A stretch of DNA of 50,515 nt from Pelagibacteraceae bacterium (lineage in GTDB: Bacteria; Pseudomonadota; Alphaproteobacteria; HIMB59; GCA-002718135): the NCBI GenBank assembly GCA_002718135.1, contig PBDN01000006.1:1-50515 (forward strand), in the 5' to 3' direction. Positions 7,842 through 16,239 of the stretch are shown piece after piece (the first letter of the stretch is position 1; every line of letters starts with the position of its first letter). Below the pieces are notes generated by a model. The model saw nothing but the letters and a program-made list of their open reading frames with translations, ran no database searches and was not told the origin of the DNA. The position numbers were made by a program, and so were the translations under genes.

Positions 7842-8530
7842 TTTAATTTTCTATTATTCAACAAATATACTACAGAGTAAATAATTATTGTAATTGAAAT
7901 CAATACTAACCCAAGCGCCATTGCATATTCTAAATTACCCATTCTTGTTTCTAGAGAAATTGCCGTCGTCATCACACGTGTATAATTATCAATATTACCA
8001 CCCACTATCATTACAGCTCCAACCTCTGAAATAGCTCTTCCAAATGCAGAGAGCAATGTAGTTATAAGAAGAAAATAACTGTGATTAATAAGCAATTTAG
8101 CAACTCCCAAAAATGGGATGTTTAATGATCGAATTTGATCTTTAAAATCTAACCAATTTTTTAAAATAATTTCATGTGATAATGAAGCCACTATTGGAAA
8201 AATAATTATAGTTTGGGCCACAATCATTGCTGAGGGAGTATATAATAATTGCAATACACCTAAAGGACCTCCAGACGCAAAAATAAAATAAACTATCAAG
8301 CCAACAACTACAGGAGGTATGCCCATTAATGAATTAAGTGCCACTATTATTAAATTCTTTAAAAAAAAATTTTTTATAGCCAAACAATATCCTATCAAAA
8401 TACCCAAAAATGAAGCAATAACTAGCGCCACAAGACTAACAGACAAAGAAAGTAAAATAATCTCCCATAAATCTTCATCAAATGTTAAAATAAGTTTTAG
8501 TGAATTAAAAAAAATTTCTAGTATATTCAT
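7838..8530 (-). CDS. tupB: Tungstate-type ABC transporter permease (TupB-like)
   Basis: This is an inner-membrane permease with about five or six hydrophobic segments and the BPD_transp_1 organisation. Features that point to the tungstate permease TupB rather than ModB are MGIPPVVVGLIVYFIF, GRAISEVGAVMIVGGNI, and RVMTTAISLETRMGNLEYAMALG. The EAA-type coupling loop for an ATPase lies around residues 170-190. It heads the operon with mobB and moeA, which supports a role in oxyanion supply for the cofactor. No periplasmic binding protein (TupA) or ATPase (TupC) gene is in the window, so partners must be encoded elsewhere or be lost. The substrate is inferred from similarity only. Confidence 0.82.
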   Translation of the reverse strand: MNILEIFFNSLKLILTFDEDLWEIILLSLSVSLVALVIASFLGILIGYCLAIKNFFLKNLIIVALNSLMGIPPVVVGLIVYFIFASGGPLGVLQLLYTPSAMIVAQTIIIFPIVASLSHEIILKNWLDFKDQIRSLNIPFLGVAKLLINHSYFLLITTLLSAFGRAISEVGAVMIVGGNIDNYTRVMTTAISLETRMGNLEYAMALGLVLISITIIIYSVVYLLNNRKLK

Positions 8531-8554
8531 TATTTAATATTTTAATCATACCTT

Positions 8555-9370
8555 ATGCAAAAAAAAAATAAATATTTACTTGCTCCAGATCCAAAAAAAC
8601 TAGGATTAACAAAATCTTTGGTAGGTCATGATGAAAATAGAAACAAAATTAAAACAAAAGTAATTGATGAAAGACCTTTAGTAATTTTTTTAAACAACCA
8701 AGAAATAGTGACATTGATGTCAATTAATGATTATCCAAAATATTTAGCAATAGGATATTTACTTAATCAAAGCATGTTAAAAAAAAATGATATAATTAAA
8801 AAAGTTGAGTTTGACAAAAATCTTAATCTAATAGTTGTGAGAACAAAAAGAAAAACTGATTATGAAAACAAAATGAAAAAAAAAATTACAACTAGTGGAT
8901 GTGCGGTTGGAACTGTTTTTGGGGATATCTACGAAGAAATTAAAAATAAAAAATTAAAATCTAAAAAAAAAATTAATCATAATTGGATTTATGAAATATC
9001 AAAAAAAATTACTTTAACGCCAAGCTTGTACTTAGAGGCAGGAGCTATTCATGGTTGTGCAGTTATTCATAACAACAAACCTTTAATTTATATGGAAGAT
9101 GTTGGTAGACACAATGCAGTAGACAAAATAGCTGGTTATATGTTTTTAAAAAAAATAAGCGCTTCAAATAAAACTTTTTATACAACGGGAAGACTTACTA
9201 GTGAAATGGTTATTAAAACTTTAAAAATGGGCATTCCAATTTTAATTTCTAGATCTGGATTTACAGCATGGGGAGTGGAGATAGCTCGTAAGTGTAACTT
9301 AACTTTAATTGGTAGAGCGAAAGGAAAAAGATATATAGTTTTATCTGGAGAAAAAAGAATTGATTATTAA
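8555..9370 (+). CDS. fdhD: Formate dehydrogenase accessory sulfurtransferase FdhD
   Basis: FdhD binds bis-MGD and transfers sulfur from a cysteine desulfurase to the cofactor before it enters formate dehydrogenase. The 271-residue protein has the family core ITTSGCAVGTVFGD (111-124), EAGAIHGCAVI, and YMEDVGRHNAVDKI, then TTGRLTSEMVIK and SRSGFTAWGVEIAR. At the position of the E. coli C-x-x-C loop it has Cys116 followed by Gly119, so only one loop cysteine is kept. It is divergent from tupB (24 bp between starts) and overlaps mobA by 11 bp. Confidence 0.93.
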   Translation: MQKKNKYLLAPDPKKLGLTKSLVGHDENRNKIKTKVIDERPLVIFLNNQEIVTLMSINDYPKYLAIGYLLNQSMLKKNDIIKKVEFDKNLNLIVVRTKRKTDYENKMKKKITTSGCAVGTVFGDIYEEIKNKKLKSKKKINHNWIYEISKKITLTPSLYLEAGAIHGCAVIHNNKPLIYMEDVGRHNAVDKIAGYMFLKKISASNKTFYTTGRLTSEMVIKTLKMGIPILISRSGFTAWGVEIARKCNLTLIGRAKGKRYIVLSGEKRIDY

Positions 9371-9986
9371 TAAAAATAAAATATTGTTTGTTTTACTAGC
9401 TGGGGGATTATCAAAAAGATTTGGAGGCGGTTTTAAAACATTTTCAAAAATTGATGAAAAAACAATATTTGAAACTATAATAAACTTTTTAAAAAATAAT
9501 AATTTAGATGTAGTTATTAACGCAAATATTAAGCATAAAATTTTTAAAAATACTAATTTGCCAATTATTAATGATCTGATTTCTAATTCACAAGGACCTC
9601 TGGCAGGGATTCATGCTGTAATGAAATGGATTAATAAAAAAAAACTTAAAAAAAATTGGATTTTTGTAATTCCTAGTGACACACCCTTCTTACCTAAAGA
9701 TCTTATTGAAAAATTTTTATATAATTTAGACAGTTCATCAGAAATTTTAGTAGCTCGATCTAATAAAAAGATCCATCCAATTGTTGCTATGATAAGTACA
9801 AATTTGTTAAAAAGTTTAGAAGAAGAGATGAAAACTGATAACAGAAAAATTTTAAACTGGTATAAAAGACATAAATTAAAATTCGTAGACTTTGATTATG
9901 TTGATTTTGATCCTTTCTTTAATATCAATACAAAAATAGATCTAGAAAAAGCTAGAAACATAAAATCAACCAAATATCATAATTAA
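9360..9986 (+). CDS. mobA: Molybdenum cofactor guanylyltransferase MobA
   Basis: MobA transfers GMP from GTP to the metal-pterin to make the dinucleotide form needed by formate dehydrogenase. It has the N-terminal nucleotidyltransferase signature LAGGLSKRFGG (13-23), a conserved Lys26, GPLAGIHAVM, and the metal-binding IPSDTPFLP strand. The start is TTG at 9360, inside the end of fdhD; the first beta strand begins at residue 8, so no later start would preserve the fold. The 208-aa length fits the family. fdhD and mobA form a translationally coupled pair. Confidence 0.9.
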   Translation: MIINKNKILFVLLAGGLSKRFGGGFKTFSKIDEKTIFETIINFLKNNNLDVVINANIKHKIFKNTNLPIINDLISNSQGPLAGIHAVMKWINKKKLKKNWIFVIPSDTPFLPKDLIEKFLYNLDSSSEILVARSNKKIHPIVAMISTNLLKSLEEEMKTDNRKILNWYKRHKLKFVDFDYVDFDPFFNINTKIDLEKARNIKSTKYHN

Positions 9987-10025
9987 GACTGTAACTTATA
10001 AATAAATATAATATTATAGAAATTG

Positions 10026-10940
10026 ATGAGCATTTATCTTCCTATAGCTGAAATGAATATAAACATATTTTTAATAATCTTTATTGGAATGCTTGTAGGC
10101 GGGCTATCTGGACTTTTTGGAGTTGGTGGAGGTTTTTTAATGACACCTTTATTAATTTTTTTGGGCATACCTCCAGTTGTAGCTGTAGGATCTGAAGCTC
10201 CACATGTACTTGCTTCTTCTGTTTCAGGTGTAATAGCTCACTGGAGAAAAAAAAATGTAGATTTTAAAATGGGTTTTTTTCTTTTAATTGGAGGAATATT
10301 AGGATCAACTTTTGGGGTGAATTTATTTAAAATTTTAAAAAATTATGGACAAATAGATATTGTTATACAATTTTTATTTTTAATTTTTCTTGGTTTTATT
10401 GGTTTTAGCATGGCATTTGAAAGTGCTAAAACGACTATAAAAAATTATAGAACAACTTCTATAATTAAATCAAAACTGCATCAACATTCTTGGATACACG
10501 GTTTACCTTTTAAAATGAGATTTCATAGATCAAAACTTTACATTAGTGCCATTCCACCAATAATAATTGGTTTTTTTGTTGGAATATTGTCAGCAATGAT
10601 GGGTGTAGGTGGCGGTTTTATAATGATTCCTGCTATGGTTTATATATTGGGTATGTCAACAAATGTTGTAGTAGGAACATCATTATTCCAAATTATATTT
10701 GTGACTGCAAACTCAACCTTCTTTCAATCTTATTTAAATCAAACTGTTGATATAGTCTTATCGGCATTAATGATTATTGGAGGAGTTATAGGCGCTCAAA
10801 TAGGAGTTTTAATCGGTTCGAAATTAAAAGCAGAATATTTAAGAGGCATTTTGGCTATTTTAGTTTTATTAGTTTGTGCAAAAATCTTCACTGATTTAGT
10901 TTTAGAACCAGTAGATGTCTTTTCAACTACTATTATATAA
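10026..10940 (+). CDS. TauE/SafE-family sulfite/anion exporter
   Basis: This is an integral membrane protein of the TauE/SafE (DUF81) family with the two-fold internal repeat typical of it. Each half carries a Gly-rich loop: GLSGLFGVGGGFLMTPLL near residue 25 and GILSAMMGVGGGFIMIPAM near residue 190, with about eight hydrophobic segments. Family members export sulfite, sulfoacetate or related anions. An in-frame TTG precedes the ATG at 10026, which is the more likely start (304 aa). The next gene starts on the last base of its stop codon, so this begins a four-gene unit. Substrate cannot be read from sequence. Confidence 0.88.
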   Translation: MSIYLPIAEMNINIFLIIFIGMLVGGLSGLFGVGGGFLMTPLLIFLGIPPVVAVGSEAPHVLASSVSGVIAHWRKKNVDFKMGFFLLIGGILGSTFGVNLFKILKNYGQIDIVIQFLFLIFLGFIGFSMAFESAKTTIKNYRTTSIIKSKLHQHSWIHGLPFKMRFHRSKLYISAIPPIIIGFFVGILSAMMGVGGGFIMIPAMVYILGMSTNVVVGTSLFQIIFVTANSTFFQSYLNQTVDIVLSALMIIGGVIGAQIGVLIGSKLKAEYLRGILAILVLLVCAKIFTDLVLEPVDVFSTTII

Positions 10941-11395
10941 TGAATAAAAATAATAATTTACATTGGATCATTGAAACTTTGTTTTATATTTGTAATGGAT
11001 TGATATTTTTTACTTTATTAATTTTTACAGTAAATTTTTTATATGAAAAAAGATTTACAATGTCTATTAATTTAATGATACTAATATTTTTCTTGGTCAC
11101 TATTACGAAAATTTTTTATTGGCAAATTTTACAAAAAAATAAATTAAACAAGTTTAATGTCAAAAAAAATAATTTTGTTATACTAACTTTTTTTATATTA
11201 ACTTTAATATTGCCAATTTATATGATTTACCAATTACCTTTATTAATAAACGACAAAGCAGTTTTAAAATTTACATTTATACTCATCTTAATATTTTCAA
11301 TGTTAGGAATGTTTGTAGAAAGAAATATATTTTTAATTCATATAAAAAATTTGAAAAAAATAAAATATTCTCAAAATAAGAAAATACATGATTAA
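10940..11395 (+). CDS. Small four-helix membrane protein, possibly DmsC C-terminal-like
   Basis: This is a 151-residue protein with four hydrophobic segments at roughly 9-31, 38-60, 75-97 and 106-126 and a short Lys-rich tail. I do not recognise it with certainty. Two stretches recall the C-terminal half of DmsC-type anchor subunits of molybdenum oxidoreductases: a K-I-F-Y-W motif after the second helix and G-M-F-V-E-R-N-I-F-L-I-H at the end of the fourth, where DmsC proteins tend to show K-x-x-Y-W and E-R-W-x-F-F. If so, it is half the family length. It overlaps the exporter gene upstream by one base and the Alph_Pro_TM gene downstream by 8 bp. Confidence 0.6.
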   Translation: MNKNNNLHWIIETLFYICNGLIFFTLLIFTVNFLYEKRFTMSINLMILIFFLVTITKIFYWQILQKNKLNKFNVKKNNFVILTFFILTLILPIYMIYQLPLLINDKAVLKFTFILILIFSMLGMFVERNIFLIHIKNLKKIKYSQNKKIHD

Positions 11396-12131
11396 ATTAA
11401 AAAAATATATTTTGTTTGCTTGTTTCTTTATGTACGCACAAGCAGTTTGTGCTAAGGATATTTATTTTGATCTATCCCAAAATTCAATAAAGATAAAGAC
11501 TGATTTCATAGGCAAAGAAATTATTATTTTTGGAATTCTGGAAGAAGGTAAAGATACAATTTTATCAATTAAAGGACCTATAAAAAAAGCAAAAATTCAA
11601 AAAAAAGAACGTATTTTCGGATTTTGGTTTAATACTAAATATATAACTTATAACAATATACCAAGTACTTTTTTTTTAGCATCTTCAAAAAATATTGATA
11701 ATATTCTTCCACCTTCAGCTATTATAAAAGAAGAATTGAGTTTTAGTTATATTCTAGAAAATAAATTATCTAAAAGAAATTTTATTTCAAGTACATCAAA
11801 TAGTTTGTGGAAAGATAATTTTGTAAGATTACAAAAAAATAAAAATTTATTTAAAGAATATGAAATTAATAATATTAACAACAAACTTTTTCAGACAAGG
11901 GTATTTTTTCCCTCAAATACTATACCAGGTGAATATGTAGTTAATGTATATCATATCAAAAATAATGTAATTACTGAGAAAGATAATAAAATAATTATTG
12001 TAGAAAAATCAGGAATAGGTAGTCAAATATATAATTTTGCCCACAACAATTCTGCAGCTTATGGTTTGTTTACTATTATATTTGCTATAATATCTGGACT
12101 TATGGCAGCAACAATATTTAGAAAGGTATAA
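11388..12131 (+). CDS. TIGR02186/Alph_Pro_TM family envelope protein
   Basis: This is a 247-residue protein with an N-terminal signal peptide (hydrophobic core 7-22, cleavage probably after V-C-A), a beta-rich periplasmic domain, and one C-terminal transmembrane helix at about 221-244 followed by R-K. This layout and the KIKTDFIGKEIIIFGILEEG segment match the uncharacterised alphaproteobacterial family Alph_Pro_TM (TIGR02186), often found beside TauE/SafE exporters. Function is unknown. The domain would face the periplasm, anchored by its C-terminus. It overlaps both neighbours in the four-gene unit. Confidence 0.75.
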   Translation: MIKLKKYILFACFFMYAQAVCAKDIYFDLSQNSIKIKTDFIGKEIIIFGILEEGKDTILSIKGPIKKAKIQKKERIFGFWFNTKYITYNNIPSTFFLASSKNIDNILPPSAIIKEELSFSYILENKLSKRNFISSTSNSLWKDNFVRLQKNKNLFKEYEINNINNKLFQTRVFFPSNTIPGEYVVNVYHIKNNVITEKDNKIIIVEKSGIGSQIYNFAHNNSAAYGLFTIIFAIISGLMAATIFRKV

Positions 12132-12604
12132 TGACTGGCAATAGATATATTTTAGTGATTGCTGATAATTCTGAAGAAATGCAAATAGCTTTAGAATATG
12201 CCTGTGCTCGTTCAAAAAAAACTGGTCGTAAAATTATTGTTGCCACTTTCATTGAACCAGTAGATGTCTTAACAACACAGGGTGTTACAGAAATTATGAA
12301 AAATGAAGCCAGGGAAGAAGCTGAAGATATTTTAGATAAAGCAGCACAATATGTAAAAAATAAAACTGGTGAATTACCAGCTCTATCAATCAGAGAAGGA
12401 AATACCATTACTGAGCTAAAAAAACTAATAGAAGAAGAAAAAAATATTAATGTATTAGTTTTGGCTTCAAAATCTGACCCAAAAGATAAAAATCCTGGAC
12501 CTATAATTACATCAATTATAACCAATGAGATAACCAATCTAAGAGTTCCAATAATGATAGTCCCAGGTAATTTTTCTTCAGAACATATTAGTTTAATTAC
12601 TTAA
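12131..12604 (+). CDS. Universal stress protein (UspA) family protein
   Basis: This is a 157-residue single UspA domain: N-terminal strand YILVIADNSEEMQIALEYAC, a central helix bundle, strand VLVLASKSDP and a C-terminal VPIMIVPG strand. The ATP-binding loop that in many family members reads G-x2-G-x9-G-S/T is degenerate here (DPKDKNPGPIIT), so nucleotide binding is uncertain. The start codon overlaps the stop of the Alph_Pro_TM gene (TAATG), implying the four genes from 10026 are one operon. pyrE follows after 5 bp and may be read through. Confidence 0.85.
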   Translation: MTGNRYILVIADNSEEMQIALEYACARSKKTGRKIIVATFIEPVDVLTTQGVTEIMKNEAREEAEDILDKAAQYVKNKTGELPALSIREGNTITELKKLIEEEKNINVLVLASKSDPKDKNPGPIITSIITNEITNLRVPIMIVPGNFSSEHISLIT

Positions 12605-12609
12605 TTTTA

Positions 12610-13245
12610 ATGTCCAAAGAGATAGCAAAAATTTTAATTGATATAGGTTCTGTAAAATTTGATTTTAATAATTTTTTTACACTTACATCAGGTTTAAAAA
12701 GTCCAGTTTATGTAGATTGTAGAAAAATAATTTCTTTTGTCAAAGAAAGAGATTTTATAATGAAAGAAATGATTAAATCGATAAAAACAAAAAAAATTAA
12801 TTTTGATTTAATAGCTGGAGGAGAAACTGCAGGAATACCGTATGCTGCTTTTATTTCAGAAAAATTAAAAAAACCTATGGTGTATGTAAGAAAAAAACCT
12901 AAAGGATTTGGAATTAATAATCAAATAGAAGGTAATTTTGAAAACAAACAAAAAATATTATTAATTGAAGATCTTGCAACAGATGGTGGTAGTAAAATAA
13001 TTTTTGTTGAAGCTATAAGAAAGGCAAATTTGATTGTAGAAGACATTTTTGTCATTTTTTATTATAATATTTTTAATTTTTCACAAACAAATTTATCAAA
13101 ACTAAAAATTAATTTACATAGTCTATGTACATGGGAAGATATTATTAATGTAATAGAAAAAGAAAAATTATTTAATAATAATCAAGTTGAAAACCTAAAA
13201 AAATTTTTATCAAATCCATTAGAGTGGAGAAAATTAAATGAATGA
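12610..13245 (+). CDS. pyrE: Orotate phosphoribosyltransferase
   Basis: The enzyme joins orotate and PRPP to give OMP in pyrimidine synthesis. Family features are the N-terminal FTLTSGLKSPVYVDCRK segment, AGGETAGIPYAAFIS, the Lys-rich YVRKKPKGFG catalytic loop and the PRPP-binding motif LLIEDLATDGGSK. The 211-aa length is normal for the alphaproteobacterial form. It overlaps the following nucleotidyltransferase by 8 bp, indicating coupled translation. Confidence 0.94.
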   Translation: MSKEIAKILIDIGSVKFDFNNFFTLTSGLKSPVYVDCRKIISFVKERDFIMKEMIKSIKTKKINFDLIAGGETAGIPYAAFISEKLKKPMVYVRKKPKGFGINNQIEGNFENKQKILLIEDLATDGGSKIIFVEAIRKANLIVEDIFVIFYYNIFNFSQTNLSKLKINLHSLCTWEDIINVIEKEKLFNNNQVENLKKFLSNPLEWRKLNE

Positions 13246-13672
13246 TATTATTATGGTAAGCGGAGGTTTTGATCCAATACATAGTGGACATATTAAATTA
13301 ATAGAAGAAGCAGGATCTTTTGGTGATGTGGTTGTTTTGCTTAATTCTGATAAGTGGTTGAGACAGAAAAAAGGGCATGAGTTTTTATCATTTGATGAAA
13401 GAAAAACAATAATGTCTGCACTTAAAAAAGTTGTTGATGTAATTAATTTTGATGATGATAATAATAATTGTGTTAATGGAATTGAAAAAACTATTAAAAA
13501 ATATAATGGCAGAAATATAAAATTTGCTAATGGTGGAGACAGGAATAGCGACACAACACCTGAATACGAATTTTGCAAAAAAAATAATATAGAAATGCTT
13601 TGGGGAATAGGAGGAAAAAATAAAGCTAATTCAAGTTCATGGATTTTAAAAAAATGGAAAGAAAGAAATTAG
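13238..13672 (+). CDS. Cytidylyltransferase-like nucleotidyltransferase (HxGH type)
   Basis: This is a 144-residue protein of the cytidylyltransferase/adenylyltransferase fold. The N-terminal GGFDPIHSGHIKLI carries the HxGH nucleotide-binding motif (15-18), and an S-S-S-W-I-L stretch near the C-terminus stands in the place of the family's ISTS-x-K-x motif. RfaE domain II, TagD-like glycerol-3-phosphate cytidylyltransferase and other small members share this pattern, so the substrate is open. It overlaps pyrE upstream, and its stop codon overlaps that of convergent pdxH by 3 of 4 bases (TTAG). Confidence 0.82.
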   Translation: MNDIIMVSGGFDPIHSGHIKLIEEAGSFGDVVVLLNSDKWLRQKKGHEFLSFDERKTIMSALKKVVDVINFDDDNNNCVNGIEKTIKKYNGRNIKFANGGDRNSDTTPEYEFCKKNNIEMLWGIGGKNKANSSSWILKKWKERN

Positions 13673-14274
13673 GGATATAATCTACTAGAAGACCAGCCTT
13701 TTTTATTTTTTTTATACTCTAATCTATCATGTAATCTAAAGGGCATATCTTGCCAAAATTCAAATAAGTTTGGTTTAACTATGTAGCCATTCCAGTAATT
13801 TGGTCTTGGTACTTTTTTGTTTTTATATAATTTATTAATTTTTTCATATTTTTTTAAAAGTTCTGATCTGTCAGTAAGTTTTTTAGATTGTTCTGATGCC
13901 CAAGCACCAATTTTACTTTGTCTGGGTCTAGAATTAAAATACTTGTCTGATTCTTTTTTGCTTATCTTATAAATTTTTCCCTCTATTCTAATTTGCCTTT
14001 TAACACTCTTCCAATAAAAATTTAAAGCAACAAAATTATTTACAAGAATTGAACTAATTTTTTTACTATTAGAGTTAGTAAAAAAAATAAAACCTTTTTT
14101 ATTATATGATTTTAATAATACTATTCTTGATGAAGGTTTTTTATTTTTCGAAACACTTGAAAAATTCATTGCATTAGGATCGGATAATTCATTTTTTTTG
14201 GCCAATTCATACCATTCATCAAAAAGATCAATTGGATTTTTACAAAATGTAATTAAATTTTCATTATTGTTCAT
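13669..14274 (-). CDS. pdxH: Pyridoxamine 5'-phosphate oxidase
   Basis: This FMN enzyme oxidises pyridoxamine- or pyridoxine-5'-phosphate to PLP. The 201 residues show SSRIVLLKSYNKKGFIFFTN (FMN binding), RIEGKIYKISKKESDKYFNSRP, a RQSKIGAWASEQS segment and the conserved C-terminal domain ending FWQDMPFRLHDRLEY...RLYP. It is a monocistronic gene between a convergent nucleotidyltransferase and divergent fabI, with 65 bp upstream to carry both promoters. Confidence 0.94.
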   Translation of the reverse strand: MNNNENLITFCKNPIDLFDEWYELAKKNELSDPNAMNFSSVSKNKKPSSRIVLLKSYNKKGFIFFTNSNSKKISSILVNNFVALNFYWKSVKRQIRIEGKIYKISKKESDKYFNSRPRQSKIGAWASEQSKKLTDRSELLKKYEKINKLYKNKKVPRPNYWNGYIVKPNLFEFWQDMPFRLHDRLEYKKNKKGWSSSRLYP

Positions 14275-14339
14275 TTTATAGTTAATTTACAAATTATGTT
14301 GTATATATAATCTTTATAAAATAAAAAACTTAAATCTAT

Positions 14340-15167
14340 ATGTTAATGAAAAATAAAAAAGGAATAATCATGGGCGTTGCTAATGATCGTTCAATTGCAT
14401 GGGGAATTGCTCAGACTTTAGCAAAAGAAGGTGCAGAAATTGCCCTCACATATCAAAATGAAGCACTTAAAAAAAGAGTGGGACCACTAGCGAATAGTAT
14501 AAACTCAAAAATATTAATACCATGTGATGTTTCTGATTCTGATAGTATGAAAAATACTTTTAATATTTTGCAAGAAAAATGGGGAAAAATTGATTTTCTT
14601 GTTCATGGGATAGGTTTTTCTAATAAAGATGAATTAAGAGGAAAGTACTATAATACTTCTTTAGAGAATTTTACCCAAACCATGCATATTTCATGTTTTT
14701 CATTTACAGAAGCATGTAGGCTAGCTGAGCCCATTATGAATGAAGGAGGTTCTATGCTTACTTTAACTTATTATGGAGCAGAACAAGTCATGCCTCATTA
14801 TAATGTTATGGGTGTCGCTAAAGCAGCATTAGAAGCAAGTGTTAGATATTTAGCAGTAGATCTGGGAGAGAGAAAAATAAGAGTAAATGCCATAAGCGCA
14901 GGACCAATAAAAACATTAGCTGCATCTGGTATTGGCGACTTCAGATTTATATTAAAGTGGAATGAATTAAATGCCCCCTTAAAAAGAAATGTTAATCAAA
15001 ATGATGTTGGAAACTCAGCATTATATTTATTAAGCGATCTTGGTACTGCTGTTACCGGTGAAATACAACATGTTGACTGCGGTTATCATACTGTTGGAAT
15101 GGTTGCTGTAGATGAGGTTGGAAAAGTTTCTGAACTATTAAGAGAGTTTAATAAAGGAAAACAATAA
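14340..15167 (+). CDS. fabI: Enoyl-[acyl-carrier-protein] reductase (NADH), FabI
   Basis: FabI catalyses the last reduction of type II fatty-acid elongation. It is an SDR protein with the N-terminal coenzyme motif [14 protein letters not shown], the active-site Tyr154-x6-Lys161 (YNVMGVAK), and [14 protein letters not shown], the loop by which FabI proteins are recognised. Length is 275 aa. ATG codons at 14340 and 14346 are both possible starts; either keeps the fold. aroC starts 1 bp after the stop codon, so the two share a transcript. Confidence 0.94.
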   Translation: MLMKNKKGIIMGVANDRSIAWGIAQTLAKEGAEIALTYQNEALKKRVGPLANSINSKILIPCDVSDSDSMKNTFNILQEKWGKIDFLVHGIGFSNKDELRGKYYNTSLENFTQTMHISCFSFTEACRLAEPIMNEGGSMLTLTYYGAEQVMPHYNVMGVAKAALEASVRYLAVDLGERKIRVNAISAGPIKTLAASGIGDFRFILKWNELNAPLKRNVNQNDVGNSALYLLSDLGTAVTGEIQHVDCGYHTVGMVAVDEVGKVSELLREFNKGKQ

Positions 15168-15168
15168 T

Positions 15169-16239
15169 ATGGCATCAAATTCTATTGGAAAATTATTTCG
15201 TTTCACTACTTGGGGTGAAAGTCACGGTAAGGCTATTGGATGCATATTAGATGGAGTGCCTTCAAATATCAGTCTTTCAGAAAAAGATATTCAACCATTT
15301 TTAAATAGTAGAAAACCAGGTCAATCAAAATATACTACTCAACGCAAAGAAGATGATATTGTTGAAATTCTTTCAGGTACATTTAAAGGATTTACAACAG
15401 GTCATCCAATTTCTTTAATAATTAATAATAAAGATCAAAGATCTAAAGATTATTCTAATATAAAAAATAAATTTAGACCCGGCCATGCTGATTACACATA
15501 CTGGAGAAAATATGGAATTAGAGATTATAGAGGAGGGGGTAGATCTAGTGCAAGAGAGACTGCTGTAAGAGTTGCAGCTGGAGCAGTAGCAAGAAAAGTG
15601 ATTGCTTCAAAAATTAAAAAAAAATATAAAATTTTAGGTGCTTTGATCCAAATTGGAAATGAAAAGATTAATTACAATAATTGGGATGATAAAATAATTA
15701 ACAAAAATGAGTTTTTTTCACCAGACAAAAAAATACTTCCGATATGGAAAGAAATGATAACTAAAGCTAGAAAAAATGGTACTTCACTTGGGGCTATAAT
15801 TGAAATAAGAGCAAAGGGGATTCCAGCTGGTTTAGGTGAGCCAATTTATGAAAAAATTGATTCTGATTTATCAAAAGCTATCATGTCCATAAATGCTGTA
15901 AAAGGAGTTGAAATAGGTAACGGTTTTAATAGCGTATATGAAGAAGGTATATCTAATTTAGATGAAATGGGAATTAAAAATAATAAACCAATTTTCTATA
16001 GCAACAACAATGGAGGTGTTTTGGGAGGTATTACTACAGGTCAAGAAATAATTTGTAGATTTGTTGTTAAGCCTACAAGTTCAATCTTAAGTAAAAAAAA
16101 CACCATAGATGTTAATATGAAAAAAACTACAATTATAACTAGAGGTCGTCATGATCCCTGTGTAGGCATAAGGGCGGTTCCAGTCGGTGAAGCTATGATG
16201 GCAACAACTATTGCAGATCATTGCTTGCGTTATTTATAA
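15169..16239 (+). CDS. aroC: Chorismate synthase
   Basis: This FMN-dependent enzyme converts EPSP to chorismate, the last step of the shikimate pathway. All three family signatures are present: [16 protein letters not shown] near the N-terminus, [20 protein letters not shown] in the middle, and [19 protein letters not shown] at the end. The 356-aa length is full. Its last 10 bp overlap the convergent tlyA. Confidence 0.95.
   Translation: MASNSIGKLFRFTTWGESHGKAIGCILDGVPSNISLSEKDIQPFLNSRKPGQSKYTTQRKEDDIVEILSGTFKGFTTGHPISLIINNKDQRSKDYSNIKNKFRPGHADYTYWRKYGIRDYRGGGRSSARETAVRVAAGAVARKVIASKIKKKYKILGALIQIGNEKINYNNWDDKIINKNEFFSPDKKILPIWKEMITKARKNGTSLGAIIEIRAKGIPAGLGEPIYEKIDSDLSKAIMSINAVKGVEIGNGFNSVYEEGISNLDEMGIKNNKPIFYSNNNGGVLGGITTGQEIICRFVVKPTSSILSKKNTIDVNMKKTTIITRGRHDPCVGIRAVPVGEAMMATTIADHCLRYL

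Noticed and set aside
12118..12537. A 139-codon minus-strand ORF opposite the UspA gene, and similar antisense frames at 13234-13578 and 47522-47866.
   Set aside because: Each mirrors a conserved gene and yields low-complexity Ser/Ile/Phe-rich translations without a recognisable start context.
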